This document shows, in pieces, positions 7,844 to 16,933 of a DNA stretch of 64,000 bases. The stretch spans positions 62,001-126,000 of the forward strand of contig NZ_JAKRNT010000001.1 in assembly GCF_022346605.1 (NCBI RefSeq), given 5' to 3'. The notes under the pieces are model-generated. The model had not been told where the DNA came from. It searched no databases and saw only the letters and a list, made by a program, of their open reading frames with translations. The position numbers were made by a program, and so were the translations under genes. Numbering within the stretch: the first letter of the stretch is position 1; each line of letters starts with the position of its first letter. Source of the DNA: Sporosarcina sp. ACRSL (GTDB taxonomy: Bacteria > Bacillota > Bacilli > Bacillales_A > Planococcaceae).

Positions 7844-8986
7844 TTATGATAATCGTTCTTTAAAATCCTCATAACCAAATTCTTTTATGATTTTAGGGCC
7901 ATTCTCCACAGTATTTAATACAATCGCCGGCAATTCCATCCCGTTGAAAGTGTTATTCTTCACCATGGAATAATGGGCCATGTCACCGAAGACAAGCTTA
8001 TCGCCAGGCTTTAACGGCTGATCGAATGAGTAATCGCCGATAACGTCACCTGCAAGGCATGTGGGTCCTCCTAATCGGTACGTGAGGGTCTTCTCATTCG
8101 GCATGCCTGCATTAGCAATTTCAGGGCGGTATGGCATTTCCAGCACGTCAGGCATATGGCAGGAAGCCGATGTATCCAAAATAGCGATTGGCATGCCGTT
8201 ATGCATCGTATCGAGCACGGTCGAAACAAGGAAACCAGTGTTCAATGCAATCGCTTCACCCGGTTCTAAATAAACTTGAAGTCCATATTTGTTCTTCATG
8301 AACATAATCGAGTCAATTAGTGAGTCAAGATCATAATCGGGACGGGTAATATGATGGCCGCCGCCAAAATTGATCCACTTCATGTTTTTCAAATACTTGC
8401 CGAACTTTTCATCGACGACTTGAATCGTCCGAGCCAGTGTATCAGAGTTCTGCTCGCACATCGTATGGAAATGTAAACCGCTAATCCCTTCCAGCTCATC
8501 TGGTTCAAAATTCTCTAGCGTCACTCCAAAGCGTGAAAAAGTGTAGCAAGGATTATACATATCAACTTCAATTTCCGAGTATTCGGGATTAATCCGAATG
8601 CCGCATTCAATTTGCTTCGGATAGCTTTTCACTCTGTCCCTGAATCGTCTCCATTGATCGAACGAGTTGAATACGAGGTGGTCGGAATAGGACATGATCT
8701 CTTCAAAATCATTTTCTGAGAATGCCGGAGAGTACGTATGGACTTCTTTCCCCATTTCTTCAAAACCTAATTTAGCTTCCAATAATCCGCTCGATGTGAC
8801 TCCGTCCAAGTATTGGCCAATCAACGGATAAACTGAAAACATCGAAAACCCTTTTTGGGCTAGTAAAATTTTGCAGTCTGTCCGGTCGATTACCGATTTC
8901 AGCACTTCCAAGTTTTTAATTAACAGCCCTTCATCGACTACATAGGAAGGGGAGGGGACTGCGTTCGGATCGAAATTTAACTTCAT
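7844..8986 (-). CDS. nspC: Carboxynorspermidine/carboxyspermidine decarboxylase (NspC-like)
   Basis: This PLP enzyme of the alanine racemase fold III decarboxylates carboxynorspermidine or carboxyspermidine to (nor)spermidine. PLP lysine Lys45 is in KILLAQKGFS. The conserved FGGGHHITR loop and the C-terminal LGGPTCLAGDVIGDY with the catalytic Cys are present. The start is the ATG at 8986, nine bases after GGAGGT; in-frame ATGs further upstream lie inside or before the ribosome binding site. It is the last gene of the polyamine operon, 17 bp behind the synthase. Because the operon provides putrescine and no diaminopropane source, the product is likely spermidine. Confidence 0.92.
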   Translation of the reverse strand: MKLNFDPNAVPSPSYVVDEGLLIKNLEVLKSVIDRTDCKILLAQKGFSMFSVYPLIGQYLDGVTSSGLLEAKLGFEEMGKEVHTYSPAFSENDFEEIMSYSDHLVFNSFDQWRRFRDRVKSYPKQIECGIRINPEYSEIEVDMYNPCYTFSRFGVTLENFEPDELEGISGLHFHTMCEQNSDTLARTIQVVDEKFGKYLKNMKWINFGGGHHITRPDYDLDSLIDSIMFMKNKYGLQVYLEPGEAIALNTGFLVSTVLDTMHNGMPIAILDTSASCHMPDVLEMPYRPEIANAGMPNEKTLTYRLGGPTCLAGDVIGDYSFDQPLKPGDKLVFGDMAHYSMVKNNTFNGMELPAIVLNTVENGPKIIKEFGYEDFKERLS

Positions 8987-9003
8987 TTGTCGCATACCTC
9001 CTA

Positions 9004-10203
9004 TCAATCGATCAGCTCTGGGTTGAAATCTTCTTGCCAAGGCAGACCGTATTCGTTCAATGCTTCCATGAATGGATCCGGATTAAACTCCTCGACGTTG
9101 TATACGCCAGGCTTTTTCCATTCACCTTTCAGTAAGAGCATCGCACCGATCATCGCTGGTACGCCAGTCGTATAGGAAATCGCTTGGGAACCGACTTCGC
9201 GGTAGCACTCTTGATGGTCGGATACGTTATAGACGTAATAAGTCTTCTCTTTGCCATCTTTCGTACCCTGGAAAATACAACCGATGTTCGTTTTTCCTTT
9301 TGTGCGCGGTCCAAGGGAAGCAGGGTCAGGAAGAACCGCCTTCAGGAATTGCAATGGCACGATTTCCTGTCCTTCGAAATTGATCGGCTCGATGGATGTC
9401 ATGCCTACATTTTCGAGCACTTTCAAATGAGTCAAATATTTTTCGGAGAATGTCATCCAGAAACGGATTTTCTTTATGCCTTTAATGTTCTGTGCAAGCG
9501 ACTCCAACTCTTCGTGATAGAGAAGGTATACATCTTTTGGACCGATTTCAGGCAAATCGTAAACGCGTTTTTCGGAAAGTGGTGGTGTTTCGATGAACTC
9601 TCCATTTTCCCAGTAGCGGCCGTTTGCCGTGATTTCACGGATGTTGATCTCTGGGTTGAAGTTTGTCGCGAAAGGATAACCATGGTCACCCGCATTGGCG
9701 TCCACAATATCAATCTGATGGATTTCATCGAAATAATGCTTCTGCGCATAAGCGGAGAAGACGCCTGTGACGCCTGGATCGAAGCCGCAGCCTAGGATTG
9801 CAGTAAGTCCTGCTTCTTCGAATTTCTCACGGTATGCCCATTGCCATTTATATTCAAACTTCGCCGTGTCGAGCGGCTCATAGTTTGCTGTATCTAAATA
9901 GTGGACACCTGTTGCAAGGCAAGCATCCATGATTGTCAAGTCTTGGTAAGGTAACGCGACGTTGATGACGATATCAGGCTTGAAGCTGTTGATCAGTTCA
10001 ACCAATTCATCCACATTGTCCGCATCGACTTGCGCAGTTTGGATTTTCGTCCGGCCTCCGTCAAGCTTTTCCTTTAACGCATCACATTTCGATTTCGTAC
10101 GACTCGCGATGCAAATTTCTTCAAACACATCTGGAACTTGTACACATTTATGCACAACTACACTTGCTACTCCACCTGCTCCGATAATTAACCCTTTACC
10201 CAA
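9004..10203 (-). CDS. Carboxynorspermidine/carboxyspermidine synthase (saccharopine dehydrogenase family)
   Basis: The enzyme reductively condenses aspartate semialdehyde with a diamine (putrescine gives carboxyspermidine; diaminopropane gives carboxynorspermidine) using NADPH. It shows an N-terminal Rossmann motif LIIGAGGVASVV (residues 5-16), the family stretch ILGCGFDPGVTGVFSAYA near residue 140, and the C-terminal TTGVPAMIGAMLL of the saccharopine dehydrogenase fold. The length of 399 residues is usual. It begins at TTG 10203 after GGGTGGTG. It pairs with the decarboxylase downstream. Exact substrate preference is inferred from the gene order only. Confidence 0.92.
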   Translation of the reverse strand: MGKGLIIGAGGVASVVVHKCVQVPDVFEEICIASRTKSKCDALKEKLDGGRTKIQTAQVDADNVDELVELINSFKPDIVINVALPYQDLTIMDACLATGVHYLDTANYEPLDTAKFEYKWQWAYREKFEEAGLTAILGCGFDPGVTGVFSAYAQKHYFDEIHQIDIVDANAGDHGYPFATNFNPEINIREITANGRYWENGEFIETPPLSEKRVYDLPEIGPKDVYLLYHEELESLAQNIKGIKKIRFWMTFSEKYLTHLKVLENVGMTSIEPINFEGQEIVPLQFLKAVLPDPASLGPRTKGKTNIGCIFQGTKDGKEKTYYVYNVSDHQECYREVGSQAISYTTGVPAMIGAMLLLKGEWKKPGVYNVEEFNPDPFMEALNEYGLPWQEDFNPELID

Positions 10204-10240
10204 TCAAAACACCACCCATTAATATTTTTGTATCCTACTT

Positions 10241-11092
10241 TTAATTATGAATTGCCAATAAAAGCTCTCTAAGAACTTTACAAGCAACTGCTGTCGATAC
10301 ACCGCTTTGATCATAAATAGGTGACAGCTCATTGACGTCACAGCCGACAATATTGAGATCGCTCACTGTCAATATTGCTTGCAATAATTCTAAGAAACTC
10401 ACGCCGCCAGCTTCAGGTGTGCCAGTGCCAGGGAAGACGGATGGATCTAACACATCCAAATCGATCGTCAAATATACCGGTTTCCCTTGTAATCTTTCAA
10501 CGACTTCTTCAAGTCCATTAAAGTCGAATTTATTCGTGAAGACTCGATCTTTGCCCCATTCAAACTCGCTCCGGTCACCCGAGCGAATGCCGAATTGGAA
10601 GATACGGTCATCACCAAGAATATCCCATACACGATGGATGACTGTCGCATGTGACAGTTTTTCATCGAGATAATGGTCACGCAAATCTGCATGGGCGTCG
10701 AATTGGATAATGTGTAAATCGGGGAATTGATCTGCGACTGCCCGAACAGACCCGAGTGTAACCAAATGCTCACCGCCAATCATACAAGGGATCTTGCCGG
10801 CTTGGACGATTTTTTTGGTATACTCCGTAATTTGTCCTAAAGCCCTTTCCGTATTTCCGAAACTCAACTCGAGGTCTCCTCCGTCATAAACGGAGATGTC
10901 TTCCAAATCTTTATCCTGATAAGGACTGTACGTCTCGATTCCGAATGATTCACCGCGCATCACTTTACTTGCGAATCTTGTGCCCGGACGATATGAAGTC
11001 GTCGAATCAAAAGGAGCGCCGAAAACGACGATACCCGATTCTTCATATTCATTGTCACATCCGATGAACGTCTCGATATTTTTATTCAGCAT
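10241..11092 (-). CDS. speB: Agmatinase, SpeB
   Basis: SpeB hydrolyses agmatine to putrescine and urea. It is a ureohydrolase with two Mn ions. The metal ligands are in GGEHLVTLG, DAHADLRD, SHATVIH and DLDVLDPS, in that order, and GTGTPEAGG forms the usual substrate loop. The 283 residues match Bacillus SpeB. The start at 11092 lies inside the end of speE, with AAAGGAGC nine bases upstream, so translation is coupled. It follows speA and speE in the order expected for the arginine-agmatine-putrescine route. Confidence 0.95.
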   Translation of the reverse strand: MLNKNIETFIGCDNEYEESGIVVFGAPFDSTTSYRPGTRFASKVMRGESFGIETYSPYQDKDLEDISVYDGGDLELSFGNTERALGQITEYTKKIVQAGKIPCMIGGEHLVTLGSVRAVADQFPDLHIIQFDAHADLRDHYLDEKLSHATVIHRVWDILGDDRIFQFGIRSGDRSEFEWGKDRVFTNKFDFNGLEEVVERLQGKPVYLTIDLDVLDPSVFPGTGTPEAGGVSFLELLQAILTVSDLNIVGCDVNELSPIYDQSGVSTAVACKVLRELLLAIHN

Positions 11093-11933
11093 CTTTCAAT
11101 TGCTCCTTTACGTAGTTCGGCAATGCAAATGAGCCGACGTGGATGTCGGTGTTATAATACTTTGTTTGCAATCCGAGCTGATTCCAAGCATCCGCATTCA
11201 AATCTTTGATTGGATCGTATTTTTTAGATGCGAAACCGAATAGCCAGTGTCCTGAGGGATACGTCGGTATATGCAATTGGTACACACGGCAAATAGGGAA
11301 GAACCCCATGATCCGCTTATGTGCCCGTTGCATGCCGAGTGCGTCCTCCTCGTAGAAAGGGCTCTCATGCTGATTGACAAGTATTCCTTCATCATTTAGG
11401 GCCTTATAGCAATTGCCGTAAAATTCTCTCGTGAACAAGCCCTCTCCCGGTCCAAATGGATCCGTCGAATCGACGATGATCAAATCGTATTCATCATTTC
11501 TGGAGCGCACGAATTTCAATCCGTCCTCAAAATGAAGATGGACACGAGGGTCATCAAGCTTGCTTGCGGTTTGAGGGAGGTATTTCCGACATACATCAAC
11601 GACCATCTCGTCAATTTCAACCATATCAATATGCTCGATTGAATCATATTTCGTCAGTTCACGAATTGTGCCGCCATCCCCGGCCCCAATGACGAGCACT
11701 TTCTTAATGTTGGGATTGGTAGCCATCGGTACGTGAGTAATCATGTCATGATAAATGAATTCATCTTTCTCCGTAACCATGACTAAGCCATCCAAGGTCA
11801 GGACACGCCCGAACTCGGCAGTTTGTAGCACATCAATTTTTTGAAATTCACTTTTTCCTGTGTACAGGTGTTCAATGACTTTCATCGAAAATTGGACATT
11901 CGGCGAATGATTTTCTACAAACCATAGTTTCAT
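11082..11933 (-). CDS. speE: Spermidine synthase (polyamine aminopropyltransferase), SpeE
   Basis: SpeE transfers the aminopropyl group of decarboxylated S-adenosylmethionine to putrescine. The 283-residue protein has the N-terminal beta-strand domain (LDGLVMVTEKDEFIYHDMITHVP), then the Rossmann motif VIGAGDGG near residue 87 and the catalytic VDSTDPFGPGEGLF loop with its aspartates. The start codon shares its A with the speA stop codon (TAATG) and follows AAGGAGG. It depends on SpeD, encoded two genes upstream. Confidence 0.96.
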   Translation of the reverse strand: MKLWFVENHSPNVQFSMKVIEHLYTGKSEFQKIDVLQTAEFGRVLTLDGLVMVTEKDEFIYHDMITHVPMATNPNIKKVLVIGAGDGGTIRELTKYDSIEHIDMVEIDEMVVDVCRKYLPQTASKLDDPRVHLHFEDGLKFVRSRNDEYDLIIVDSTDPFGPGEGLFTREFYGNCYKALNDEGILVNQHESPFYEEDALGMQRAHKRIMGFFPICRVYQLHIPTYPSGHWLFGFASKKYDPIKDLNADAWNQLGLQTKYYNTDIHVGSFALPNYVKEQLKDAE

Positions 11934-13390
11934 TACTCAACCTCCTTCAAAACATTGATATGCTCGATTTTGCTATCTTCCGTACCTGTCATGAAGCTCC
12001 CTTTATCTTTACAGTATTGGATATATTCCAAAATTTCGGGAGTGATTCGTTCACCTGGAGCCAAAATCGGAATACCTGGAGGGTAGGCCATGACGAATTC
12101 ACTTGAGATACGGCCAGCGCTTTCATTAATAGGAAGTGTTTCCTTTTCCGCATAGAACGCTTTTTGAGGCGTATAGACGACATGGGGAGTAATGTATTCA
12201 TGATCGAATAATCCACTTTTGTCCTGACTATATCGTCTTTTAATCTCAGCAAGGGCTGCAACGAGTCGTTCAAGATCTAAACGGCGGTCTCCGACTGAAA
12301 TATAGGCAAGAATATTACCGATATCCCCAAACTCGATTTGGATGTCATATTCATCCCTCAGAATGTCATACACTTCGACGCCTGCAAGTCCAATATCACG
12401 TGTATGGACGGAAAGCTTTGTCGTATCGAAATCAAAGATCGTATCCCCATTCTTCAACTCTTCGGAAAATGCATAATATCCTCCGATTTTATTGATTTCA
12501 TCACGAGTATATTTTGCCATCTCCCCAACCTTTTGGAAGATTTCCTTACCATTCAAGGCTAGATTTTTCCGTGAGATGTCGAGGGAAGAAAGAAGCAAAT
12601 ACGACCCGCTTGTCGTTTGCGTCAAATTGATAATCTGCCTCGTGTACCCTTCACTCACTTCGTTATTGATCAGAAGAAAAGAGCTTTGGGTCAATGAACC
12701 ACCGGATTTGTGCATGCTGATGGAAGCCATATCCGCACCGACCGACATTGCAGAAGCAGGGAGGTCATCACTGAAATAAAAGTGGGTTCCATGCGCTTCG
12801 TCCACTAGGACAAGCATTCCGTGACGATGGGCAAGATCGGTGATCGCTTGCAAATTCGAACAGACGCCGTAATAGGTTGGGTTATTAATGAGAATCGCTT
12901 TCGCTTCAGGATGCGCAAGAATTGTATTCTCCACTTCTTGTACAGACATACCTAAAGGGATCCCAAGGTCAGTGTTCACACCTGGATTGACATAGACCGG
13001 AACAGCTCCGCTTAAGATAAGCGCATTGATGGCGCTTCGGTGAACATTGCGCGGCATGATGATTTTATCTCCTGCCTTGCACGCTGTCATCACCATCGCT
13101 TGAACAGCTGACGTCGTTCCGTTCACCATGAAGAAAGCATGCTTTGCCCCAAAAGCCTCGGCTGCAAGCTCTTCTGCTTCTCGAATGACGGAAACAGGGT
13201 GGATGAGATTATCTAATGGTTTCATTGAATTGACGTCCACTGACATGCAATTCTCACCTAAAAAAGAGGTCAGCTCCTCATTTCCTCTGCCACGTTTATG
13301 GCCGGGAACATCAAAAGGAACGACCCGCATTTTTTTATAATTGTTGAGAGCCTCCATAATCGGGGCTTTATCTTGTGAAAGAATGTTCAA
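11933..13390 (-). CDS. speA: Arginine decarboxylase, SpeA (aspartate aminotransferase fold)
   Basis: This Orn/Lys/Arg decarboxylase of the fold type I class converts arginine to agmatine, like SpeA of Bacillus. The N-terminal VPFDVPGHKRG is the family hallmark, the PLP lysine is Lys228 in SMHKSGGS, and LVDEAHGTH carries the PLP-binding aspartate. I start it at TTG 13390, six bases behind GAGAGG. ATGs at 13411 and 13438 are open but have no ribosome binding site and would overlap speD more. Lysine or ornithine as substrate cannot be excluded, but the adjacent agmatinase supports arginine. Confidence 0.93.
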   Translation of the reverse strand: MNILSQDKAPIMEALNNYKKMRVVPFDVPGHKRGRGNEELTSFLGENCMSVDVNSMKPLDNLIHPVSVIREAEELAAEAFGAKHAFFMVNGTTSAVQAMVMTACKAGDKIIMPRNVHRSAINALILSGAVPVYVNPGVNTDLGIPLGMSVQEVENTILAHPEAKAILINNPTYYGVCSNLQAITDLAHRHGMLVLVDEAHGTHFYFSDDLPASAMSVGADMASISMHKSGGSLTQSSFLLINNEVSEGYTRQIINLTQTTSGSYLLLSSLDISRKNLALNGKEIFQKVGEMAKYTRDEINKIGGYYAFSEELKNGDTIFDFDTTKLSVHTRDIGLAGVEVYDILRDEYDIQIEFGDIGNILAYISVGDRRLDLERLVAALAEIKRRYSQDKSGLFDHEYITPHVVYTPQKAFYAEKETLPINESAGRISSEFVMAYPPGIPILAPGERITPEILEYIQYCKDKGSFMTGTEDSKIEHINVLKEVE

Positions 13391-13400
13391 CACCGTCCTC

Positions 13401-14213
13401 TCACTGTTCATATATATTGGAACCGCTAAAGATTTCAATCATCTCTTTGCGTAAATTGTTTGTAATATACAGCCTTTCTTTCGGAGGTATTTCATACACA
13501 TCCGTATTGAAGAGGTAATTTTGCAAATTGATGTCTTTGATTAGCAGTTTTGTATGAAAAATATTTGACTGATATACATTCACATCGATGGCGTCATATT
13601 TCTGCAACGTTTCACTATCGATATAATCTTGGATCGATGTCATCTTATGGTCCATAAATAACTTCTTCCCTGAATCATCCCGAGTAAACCCCCGGACCCG
13701 GTAATCGGTTGTAATGATGTCCGAATCGAAGCTGCCAATTAGATAATCCAAGGCGTTTAATGGTGAGATTTCCCCACACGTCGATACTTCGATATCAACA
13801 CGGAAAGTGGCAATCGAATTATCTGGGTGATATTCAGGATACGTATGGACGGTGACATGACTTTTATCCAAATGTCCAACAACGGAATCCCGGGTTTTTA
13901 ATATTTCAATTTCCCCCCGATTGCAAGACTCATCGATCAGTGCAACCGGTAGTGTCTCTTCCGTAATTAGGATGGTGACACTTGCGCCTTGTGGATCATA
14001 ATCCTGTTTGCTCACGTTCAACACATGGGCTCCGATGATTTCTGTTACATGATAGAGAATGTTCGTCAATCGTTCAGAGTTGTACTGCTCATCGATATAA
14101 GCAATGTAGTCTTTTTGTTCCCGCTCACTTTTCGCATAGCTCACATCATAGATGTTGAAGCTAAGTGTTTTGGTGAGGTTGTTAAAGCCGTACAACTTCA
14201 GCTTATTTTCCAA
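13401..14213 (-). CDS. speD: S-adenosylmethionine decarboxylase proenzyme, long (class 1A, E. coli-like) form, SpeD
   Basis: SpeD decarboxylates S-adenosylmethionine to make the aminopropyl donor for SpeE. The proenzyme cuts itself ahead of Ser118 in LDKSHVTVH, which becomes the pyruvoyl group. His and Cys residues expected for processing and catalysis are present ([15 protein letters not shown]). The 270-residue form is the long type typical of E. coli, not the about 125-residue form of B. subtilis. The start is taken as TTG 14213, nine bases after AAGGAGTG; an in-frame ATG at 14246 has no ribosome binding site. It is the first gene of the polyamine operon. Confidence 0.93.
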   Translation of the reverse strand: MENKLKLYGFNNLTKTLSFNIYDVSYAKSEREQKDYIAYIDEQYNSERLTNILYHVTEIIGAHVLNVSKQDYDPQGASVTILITEETLPVALIDESCNRGEIEILKTRDSVVGHLDKSHVTVHTYPEYHPDNSIATFRVDIEVSTCGEISPLNALDYLIGSFDSDIITTDYRVRGFTRDDSGKKLFMDHKMTSIQDYIDSETLQKYDAIDVNVYQSNIFHTKLLIKDINLQNYLFNTDVYEIPPKERLYITNNLRKEMIEIFSGSNIYEQ

Positions 14214-14250
14214 CCCGAATATCACTCCTTTTTTCGAGAAAATCATTTTA

Positions 14251-14278
14251 ATTATAGAGTAAAAAAATACCTAGTCAA
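14251..14278 (-). promoter_or_regulatory. SigmaA promoter of the polyamine operon
   Basis: On the minus strand TTGACT (14278-14273) and TATAAT (14256-14251) are 16 bp apart, about 35 bp upstream of the speD TTG start. Confidence 0.8.
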
Positions 14279-14424
14279 GATAAATTATTTCCTCTTTGCA
14301 CTCAAGTCAAACAACCTATATAGTAGTAGGAAAATAAAGGTGTTTATTTACTTTTAACGTTAGTATATGTTCAATGAGATAGCAAGTAATTGTAAATTTC
14401 AAATATGAGGGAGTGGGAGAAAAA

Positions 14425-14847
14425 ATGTACGAGCAAAAAACGACGGAAACGGATGCCAGTGTCATTGAATTCATCGAAGCGGTAGATAGCCCGAAAAAAC
14501 GGGAGGACGCGTATCGATTATTGGAGATCTTTACAGAGACGGCAGGCTTCAAAGCGAAAATGTGGGGGCCGAGCATTATCGGCTTCGGATCGTATCATTA
14601 TGTTTATAAAACGGGGCATGAAGGGGATGCGCCGTTAGTCGGATTTTCGCCCCGCAAAGCGAAAATCAGCCTTTATTTTGCGCCGGGTGATGAAGAACGG
14701 GAAACGCTTCTCGCCAAATTCGGGAAGCATACGACAGGAAAAGCGTGCGTGTACATTAATAAAGTAGATGATATTGATATCGAAGTGCTGAAACAGCTCA
14801 TCACCCAATCCATTCAATTTCTAAGAAAAACATATCCAGAGAACTAA
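14425..14847 (+). CDS. DUF1801 (YdhG-like) domain protein
   Basis: A 140-residue single-domain protein. It carries the DUF1801 pattern: MWGPSIIGFGSYHYVY, SPRKAKISLYF and GKACVYINKVDDID. The fold is shared with iron-chaperone-related and unknown cytoplasmic proteins, and no catalytic residue can be named. The start is the ATG at 14425 after GGGAGTGGGAGA; a GTG at 14413 overlaps that site. It stands alone, divergent from the polyamine operon, and ends before a strong terminator. Function unknown. Confidence 0.8.
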   Translation: MYEQKTTETDASVIEFIEAVDSPKKREDAYRLLEIFTETAGFKAKMWGPSIIGFGSYHYVYKTGHEGDAPLVGFSPRKAKISLYFAPGDEERETLLAKFGKHTTGKACVYINKVDDIDIEVLKQLITQSIQFLRKTYPEN

Positions 14848-14854
14848 TCATGGT

Positions 14855-14890
14855 GGCAAAACGAATATATATTCGTTTTGCCGCTTTTTT
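14855..14890 (+). terminator. Terminator of the DUF1801 gene
   Basis: Perfect 14-bp palindrome arms from GGCAAAACG to CGTTTTGCC (14855-14882), followed by a T run. Confidence 0.85.
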
Positions 14891-14897
14891 GTATGCT

Positions 14898-14926
14898 TCA
14901 TCTTATAGAGCTTCCTCGCATACAAT
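14898..14926 (+). promoter_or_regulatory. SigmaE-type promoter of prkA-yhbH-spoVR
   Basis: TCATCTT (14898-14904) and CATACAAT (14919-14926) are 14 bp apart. They match the SigmaE pattern (about TCATATT, N14, CATACAAT) with one mismatch in the -35. The gene downstream, prkA, is a known SigmaE gene in B. subtilis. Confidence 0.75.
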
Positions 14927-14959
14927 GATTGAAACCACGCCCTGAATGGAGGGAAACGA

Positions 14960-16855
14960 ATGGATATTTTACGGAAGTTGGAGCATTTCCGTGAAGAGGA
15001 AAGCAAGCTGAAGTGGGAAGGCACCTTCGCCGAGTATCTAGACATTTTAAAAGAACGTAAAGAAGTTGCACAAACGGCACATTCGAGAGTGTTTGAGATG
15101 ATTAAAAGCCATGGTGAAACGAAAGAAAACGGGTATACAAAATTTCGCTTTTTTGAAAATGAAATTTATGGTCTTGAGGACACAATCGAGAAGCTTGTCA
15201 ATGAATACTTTCATCCTGCGGCGAAACGACTCGATGTTCGAAAAAGGATCCTGTTGCTCATGGGTCCCGTCAGCGGCGGAAAATCGACGATCGTCACCTT
15301 GTTGAAACGTGGACTGGAACAATATTCAAGGACGGATGAAGGTGCGGTATATGCCATAAAAGGATGTCCGATGCATGAAGATCCATTGCATTTGATTCCA
15401 GAATATTTACGAGATGATTTTTACGAACAGTTTGGTATCAGGATTGAAGGTAGCCTTTCACCGTTAAATACGATGCGCCTTGAAAAAGAATACAACGGAC
15501 GGATTGAAGACGTACTAGTTGAAAGGATTTTCTTCTCGGAAGACAAAAGGGTAGGGATTGGAACGTTCACACCTTCCGACCCGAAATCACAGGATATTGC
15601 AGATTTGACAGGGAGTATTGACTTTTCGACAATTGCCGAATATGGCTCCGAGTCTGATCCTCGTGCGTACCGTTTCGACGGCGAACTCAACAAGGCCAAT
15701 CGCGGAATGATGGAATTTCAGGAGATGTTGAAACTCGATGAAAAGTTCCTTTGGCATCTTTTGTCATTAACGCAAGAAGGGAATTTCAAGGCTGGTAGAT
15801 TTGCATTGATCAGTGCGGATGAACTGATCGTCGCCCATACGAATGAAACCGAGTATCGGGCATTCATTTCAAATAAAAAGAATGAGGCGCTCCATTCAAG
15901 AATTATTGTCATGCCGATCCCTTATAACTTGAAAGTGAGCCAAGAAGAAAAAATTTATGAAAAAATGATACGGGAGAGCGACATGGCCCATATCCATATT
16001 GCACCGCATGCCCTTCGAGTTGCTGCCATTTTCTCTGTGTTAACTCGCTTAAAAATATCGAAAAAGCAAGGGATCGATATTGTGAAGAAGATGCGATTGT
16101 ATGACGGTGAAAGTGTAGAAGGGTTCAACTCTGCTGATTTGGAAGAGCTGAAAAAAGAATTTCCGAATGAAGGTATGGACGGCATTGATCCAAGATATGT
16201 CATCAATCGGATCTCGTCAGCCATCATCCGAAAAGAAGTAGATGCGATTAATGCACTCGACGTGCTCCGTTCCTTAAAAGAAGGGCTGGATCAGCACCCT
16301 TCCATCTCAAAAGAGAATAAAGAAGAATATTTGAATTATATATCGATCGCACGTAAAGAGTTCGATGAGATTGCGAAGAAAGAAGTGCAGAAGGCATTCG
16401 TCTATTCCTATGAGGAATCAGCCAGAACCATGATGGATAATTACTTGGATAACGTCGAAGCCTTTTGCAATAAACATAAAATGAAAGACCCTCTAACGGG
16501 TGAAGAGATGAATCCGGACGAAAAGCTCATGCGCTCGATCGAAGAGCAAATTGGTATATCTGAAAATGCGAAAAGGGCTTTCCGTGAAGAGATTCTTATT
16601 CGGATTTCTGCATATGCAAGAAAGGGGAAACGGTTCGAATACAATTCACATGAGCGGCTGCGTGAGGCAATCCAGAAGAAGCTGTTCGCCGACTTGAAGG
16701 ATGTCGTCAAAATTACAACGTCATCCACGACACCTGACGAGACACATTTGAAAAAAATCAACGAAGTCGTTGCAAGGCTCATTGATGAATATGGCTATAA
16801 TTCTATTTCTGCAAATGAATTACTAAGGTACGTCGGCAGTTTGTTGAACAGGTAA
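14960..16855 (+). CDS. prkA: PrkA serine protein kinase / AAA+ protease-like protein
   Basis: PrkA is a 631-residue AAA+ protein reported as a serine kinase and, more recently, as an ATP-dependent protease acting in sporulation. The Walker A motif is GPVSGGKST (residues 102-110). The AAA part (about 20-370) precedes a C-terminal PrkA domain with basic and acidic helices. Its length equals that of the B. subtilis protein. The ATG follows GGAGGG. It lies with yhbH and spoVR, the usual trio, under a SigmaE-type promoter, so mother-cell expression is expected. Confidence 0.95.
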   Translation: MDILRKLEHFREEESKLKWEGTFAEYLDILKERKEVAQTAHSRVFEMIKSHGETKENGYTKFRFFENEIYGLEDTIEKLVNEYFHPAAKRLDVRKRILLLMGPVSGGKSTIVTLLKRGLEQYSRTDEGAVYAIKGCPMHEDPLHLIPEYLRDDFYEQFGIRIEGSLSPLNTMRLEKEYNGRIEDVLVERIFFSEDKRVGIGTFTPSDPKSQDIADLTGSIDFSTIAEYGSESDPRAYRFDGELNKANRGMMEFQEMLKLDEKFLWHLLSLTQEGNFKAGRFALISADELIVAHTNETEYRAFISNKKNEALHSRIIVMPIPYNLKVSQEEKIYEKMIRESDMAHIHIAPHALRVAAIFSVLTRLKISKKQGIDIVKKMRLYDGESVEGFNSADLEELKKEFPNEGMDGIDPRYVINRISSAIIRKEVDAINALDVLRSLKEGLDQHPSISKENKEEYLNYISIARKEFDEIAKKEVQKAFVYSYEESARTMMDNYLDNVEAFCNKHKMKDPLTGEEMNPDEKLMRSIEEQIGISENAKRAFREEILIRISAYARKGKRFEYNSHERLREAIQKKLFADLKDVVKITTSSTTPDETHLKKINEVVARLIDEYGYNSISANELLRYVGSLLNR

Positions 16856-16933
16856 TTAAATCCACCCATATCAAGAACGACCAGTCGTTGCATATACTAA
16901 AAATAATGAGTGGACTGGAGTAGGTGAATAGAA

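Noticed and set aside
9184..9795. 203-residue plus-strand frame
   Set aside because: It is antisense to the carboxyspermidine synthase gene, whose conserved motifs explain the sequence.
10332..10779. Frames of about 100 residues opposite and within speB
   Set aside because: They are shadows of speB, whose metal-binding motifs are complete.
16861..16898. Separate SigmaE promoter for yhbH (CATATACT at 16891)
   Set aside because: The -35 region at the required distance does not match; transcription from the prkA promoter is enough.
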